A stretch of 64,000 nucleotides of DNA, from NCBI RefSeq assembly GCF_900111245.1, contig NZ_FOGO01000003.1, positions 553,990 to 617,989 on the forward strand, given 5' to 3'. The DNA is from Streptomyces qinglanensis (lineage in GTDB: Bacteria > Actinomycetota > Actinomycetes > Streptomycetales > Streptomycetaceae). Shown in pieces: positions 62,970 through 64,000 of this stretch; the first letter of the stretch is position 1, and each line of letters starts with the position of its first letter. The translations under genes and the position numbers were made by a program. The notes beneath the pieces are model-generated. The model ran no database searches. It was not told the origin of the DNA and saw only the letters and a list, made by a program, of their open reading frames with translations.

Positions 62970-63081
62970 ATCGGAAGCGTCCTCCTCGCACAGACGACGG
63001 TCACCCCGACCATGACCCCTCCAGGATGACCTACAAAGGCGTAATCAGGGCAACCGGCCTCCGAAGCGAGAAAGGCGGGAA

Positions 63082-63693
63082 TCACCCGGTCGTCGCGGCG
63101 TCCACCCTGATCAGACGGCGGACCTGGACCACGTAGAGGATCCCTGCCCACCAGTACAGAGCAGTACCCCATCCGGCGAAGGCCCATCCGAAAATCGCCG
63201 CGAGTGACGAAACCCAGCCACTTCCGTCACTGAGCAGCAGCAGGGGGAAGGCGTACATCAGATTGAAGGTCGCGGCCTTGCCCAGGAAGTTGACCTGCGG
63301 CGGGGCGTAACCGTGCCGGTCCAGCACCCAGACCATGACCAGCAGCAGCAGCTCGCGGGCCAGCAGCGTGGCGGTGAGCCACAACGGCAGAATCTCCCGC
63401 CAGGTCAGGCCCACGAGAGTGGAGAGGATGTAGAGTCGGTCGGCGGCCGGGTCGAGAATACGGCCGAGGCTGCTGATCTGATTCCACCTGCGGGCCAGTT
63501 TGCCGTCCAGGTAGTCGCTGATACCGCTCGCGGCGAGCACGAGCAGTGCCCACAGATCGCAGTTCGGACCACCGAACTCGGGCCAGAGAATCAGCCACAG
63601 GAACACGGGCACGCCGACCAGGCGAGCCATGCTGAGGATGTTCGGGATGGTGAGGACCCGATCCGTCTGGACCCGCGTCTCCTGGACCTCCAC
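63082..63693 (-). CDS. CDP-alcohol phosphatidyltransferase family protein
   Basis: A 203-residue membrane enzyme of the phospholipid/CDP-alcohol type. The CDP-OH-P signature is complete: SDYLDGKLARRWNQISSLGR then ILDPAADR, that is D60, D63, G64, A67, R68, G77, D81 and D85. About six helices. By position it corresponds to M. tuberculosis PgsA2 (Rv1822), but whether it makes phosphatidylglycerophosphate or another phospholipid is not shown. The GTG start has AGGAGG upstream. Confidence 0.9.
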   Translation of the reverse strand: MEVQETRVQTDRVLTIPNILSMARLVGVPVFLWLILWPEFGGPNCDLWALLVLAASGISDYLDGKLARRWNQISSLGRILDPAADRLYILSTLVGLTWREILPLWLTATLLARELLLLVMVWVLDRHGYAPPQVNFLGKAATFNLMYAFPLLLLSDGSGWVSSLAAIFGWAFAGWGTALYWWAGILYVVQVRRLIRVDAATTG

Positions 63694-63862
63694 CCGTGGG
63701 CCTCCTGAACAAGACGTGCCGACGCTACCCCCTGACCCTACCCGGCGCCGCTCACGGAGCGTGCAGGGGGGCGCCGCGGGGCGGAGGAATGCCGGCGGCA
63801 TCCCGATACCGGCGGCCGGCGATCGGTGGCCGGTGGCCGGAATACGAGGCGGCCGGATACAC

Positions 63863-63899
63863 ATATGGGCCCTGCCGACCATGTCGGCAGGGCCCATAT
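63863..63899 (-). terminator. rRNA operon terminator
   Basis: A perfect 17-bp stem (63863-63879 with 63883-63899) with a 3-nt loop, 10 bp after the 5S rRNA 3' end on the minus strand. No U-run. It is the strongest hairpin in the window and isolates the rRNA operon from the CDP-alcohol phosphatidyltransferase gene. Confidence 0.85.
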
Positions 63900-63908
63900 C
63901 AAGAATTG

Positions 63909-64000
63909 TTCGGCGGCGTCCTACTCTCCCACACGCTCCCGCATGCAGTACCATCGGCGCTGAAAGGCTTAGCTTCCGGGTTCGGAATGTGACCGGGCGT
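63909..64000 (-). rRNA. rrf: 5S ribosomal RNA, 3' part
   Basis: Read on the minus strand the sequence runs CATTCCGAACCCGGAAGCTA, AGCCTTTCAGCGCCGATGGT, ACTGCATGCGGGAGCGTGTG and GGAGAGTAGGACGCCGCCGA, the standard 5S rRNA. About 92 of some 117-120 nt are in the window; the 5' part continues beyond 64000. The rRNA operon is therefore transcribed leftwards into this window. Confidence 0.95.

Noticed and set aside
60297..63029. A 910-codon open frame on the plus strand across the guanylyltransferase
   Set aside because: Antisense product; low-complexity Asp/Arg/His composition. The opposite strand encodes a recognisable enzyme.

Overview
The window is about 64 kb of very GC-rich actinobacterial chromosome. 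GTG and TTG starts are frequent, genes are dense and often overlap at start and stop codons, and several small families that I know mainly from Streptomyces are present (SCO4225-like, DUF6343, DUF6011, DUF5999 and DUF5133 types, plus the relic of a chaplin gene). I infer Streptomyces or a close relative. Nothing marks a plasmid, prophage, insertion sequence or CRISPR array. It reads as ordinary chromosome ending inside an rRNA operon (5S rRNA on the minus strand at the right edge).

Layout. 1-11.5 kb: end of a DUF885 metallopeptidase, the sbcD-sbcC repair nuclease pair, YigZ, a CoA-binding protein, a GNAT enzyme, a divergent XRE-cupin regulator/EamA exporter pair, two left-handed beta-helix enzymes (acyltransferase and gamma-carbonic-anhydrase-like), DedA and a hotdog protein. 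11.5-19.4 kb: a Gln/Pro-rich one-pass membrane protein, a spermidine-synthase-like protein, a solitary eroded EF-Tu G domain, two membrane proteins including UppP, small Streptomyces-type proteins, a broken chaplin gene and an EamA-like transporter. 19.5-32.5 kb: Lnt, an oxidoreductase/FAD-monooxygenase operon facing its TetR regulator across paired operators, a DinB-fold protein, a lipoprotein, Ung, an oligopeptide-type binding lipoprotein, two SDR enzymes (one FabG-like) and a HipA-kinase/DUF3037 pair. 32.5-49.6 kb: metE behind a cobalamin riboswitch, an isochorismatase-like protein, a MocR regulator facing a PNPOx-fold protein across a palindrome, an EamA exporter, a lone Clp N-domain, PadR, a GH114 lipoprotein, PhzF, a CPBP protease, a glutamate-cysteine-ligase-like protein and a DUF5999 protein with a structured leader.

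49.7-63.7 kb is the most coherent block, almost all on the minus strand: CDP-alcohol phosphatidyltransferase, a mannose-1-phosphate guanylyltransferase fused to a probably dead phosphomannomutase domain, DUF881, small basic protein, DUF881, a GarA-like FHA protein with a zinc ribbon, an FtsR-type MerR protein, a bifunctional nuclease, a second MerR protein, DNA polymerase IV, and gcvP under a tandem glycine riboswitch. From memory this matches the mycobacterial pgsA2-garA-gcvB neighbourhood, but gcvH is absent. The block joins envelope assembly, division control and glycine/nitrogen metabolism.

The observations most worth follow-up are the degenerate mutase domain of the guanylyltransferase, the free-standing EF-Tu-like domain that has lost its G3 and G4 motifs, the HipA-DUF3037 module, the chaplin relic, the zinc-ribbon GarA-like protein and the hairpin-bearing leader of the DUF5999 gene. 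I found no clearly new multi-gene system. All family calls come from reading motifs, without database searches.
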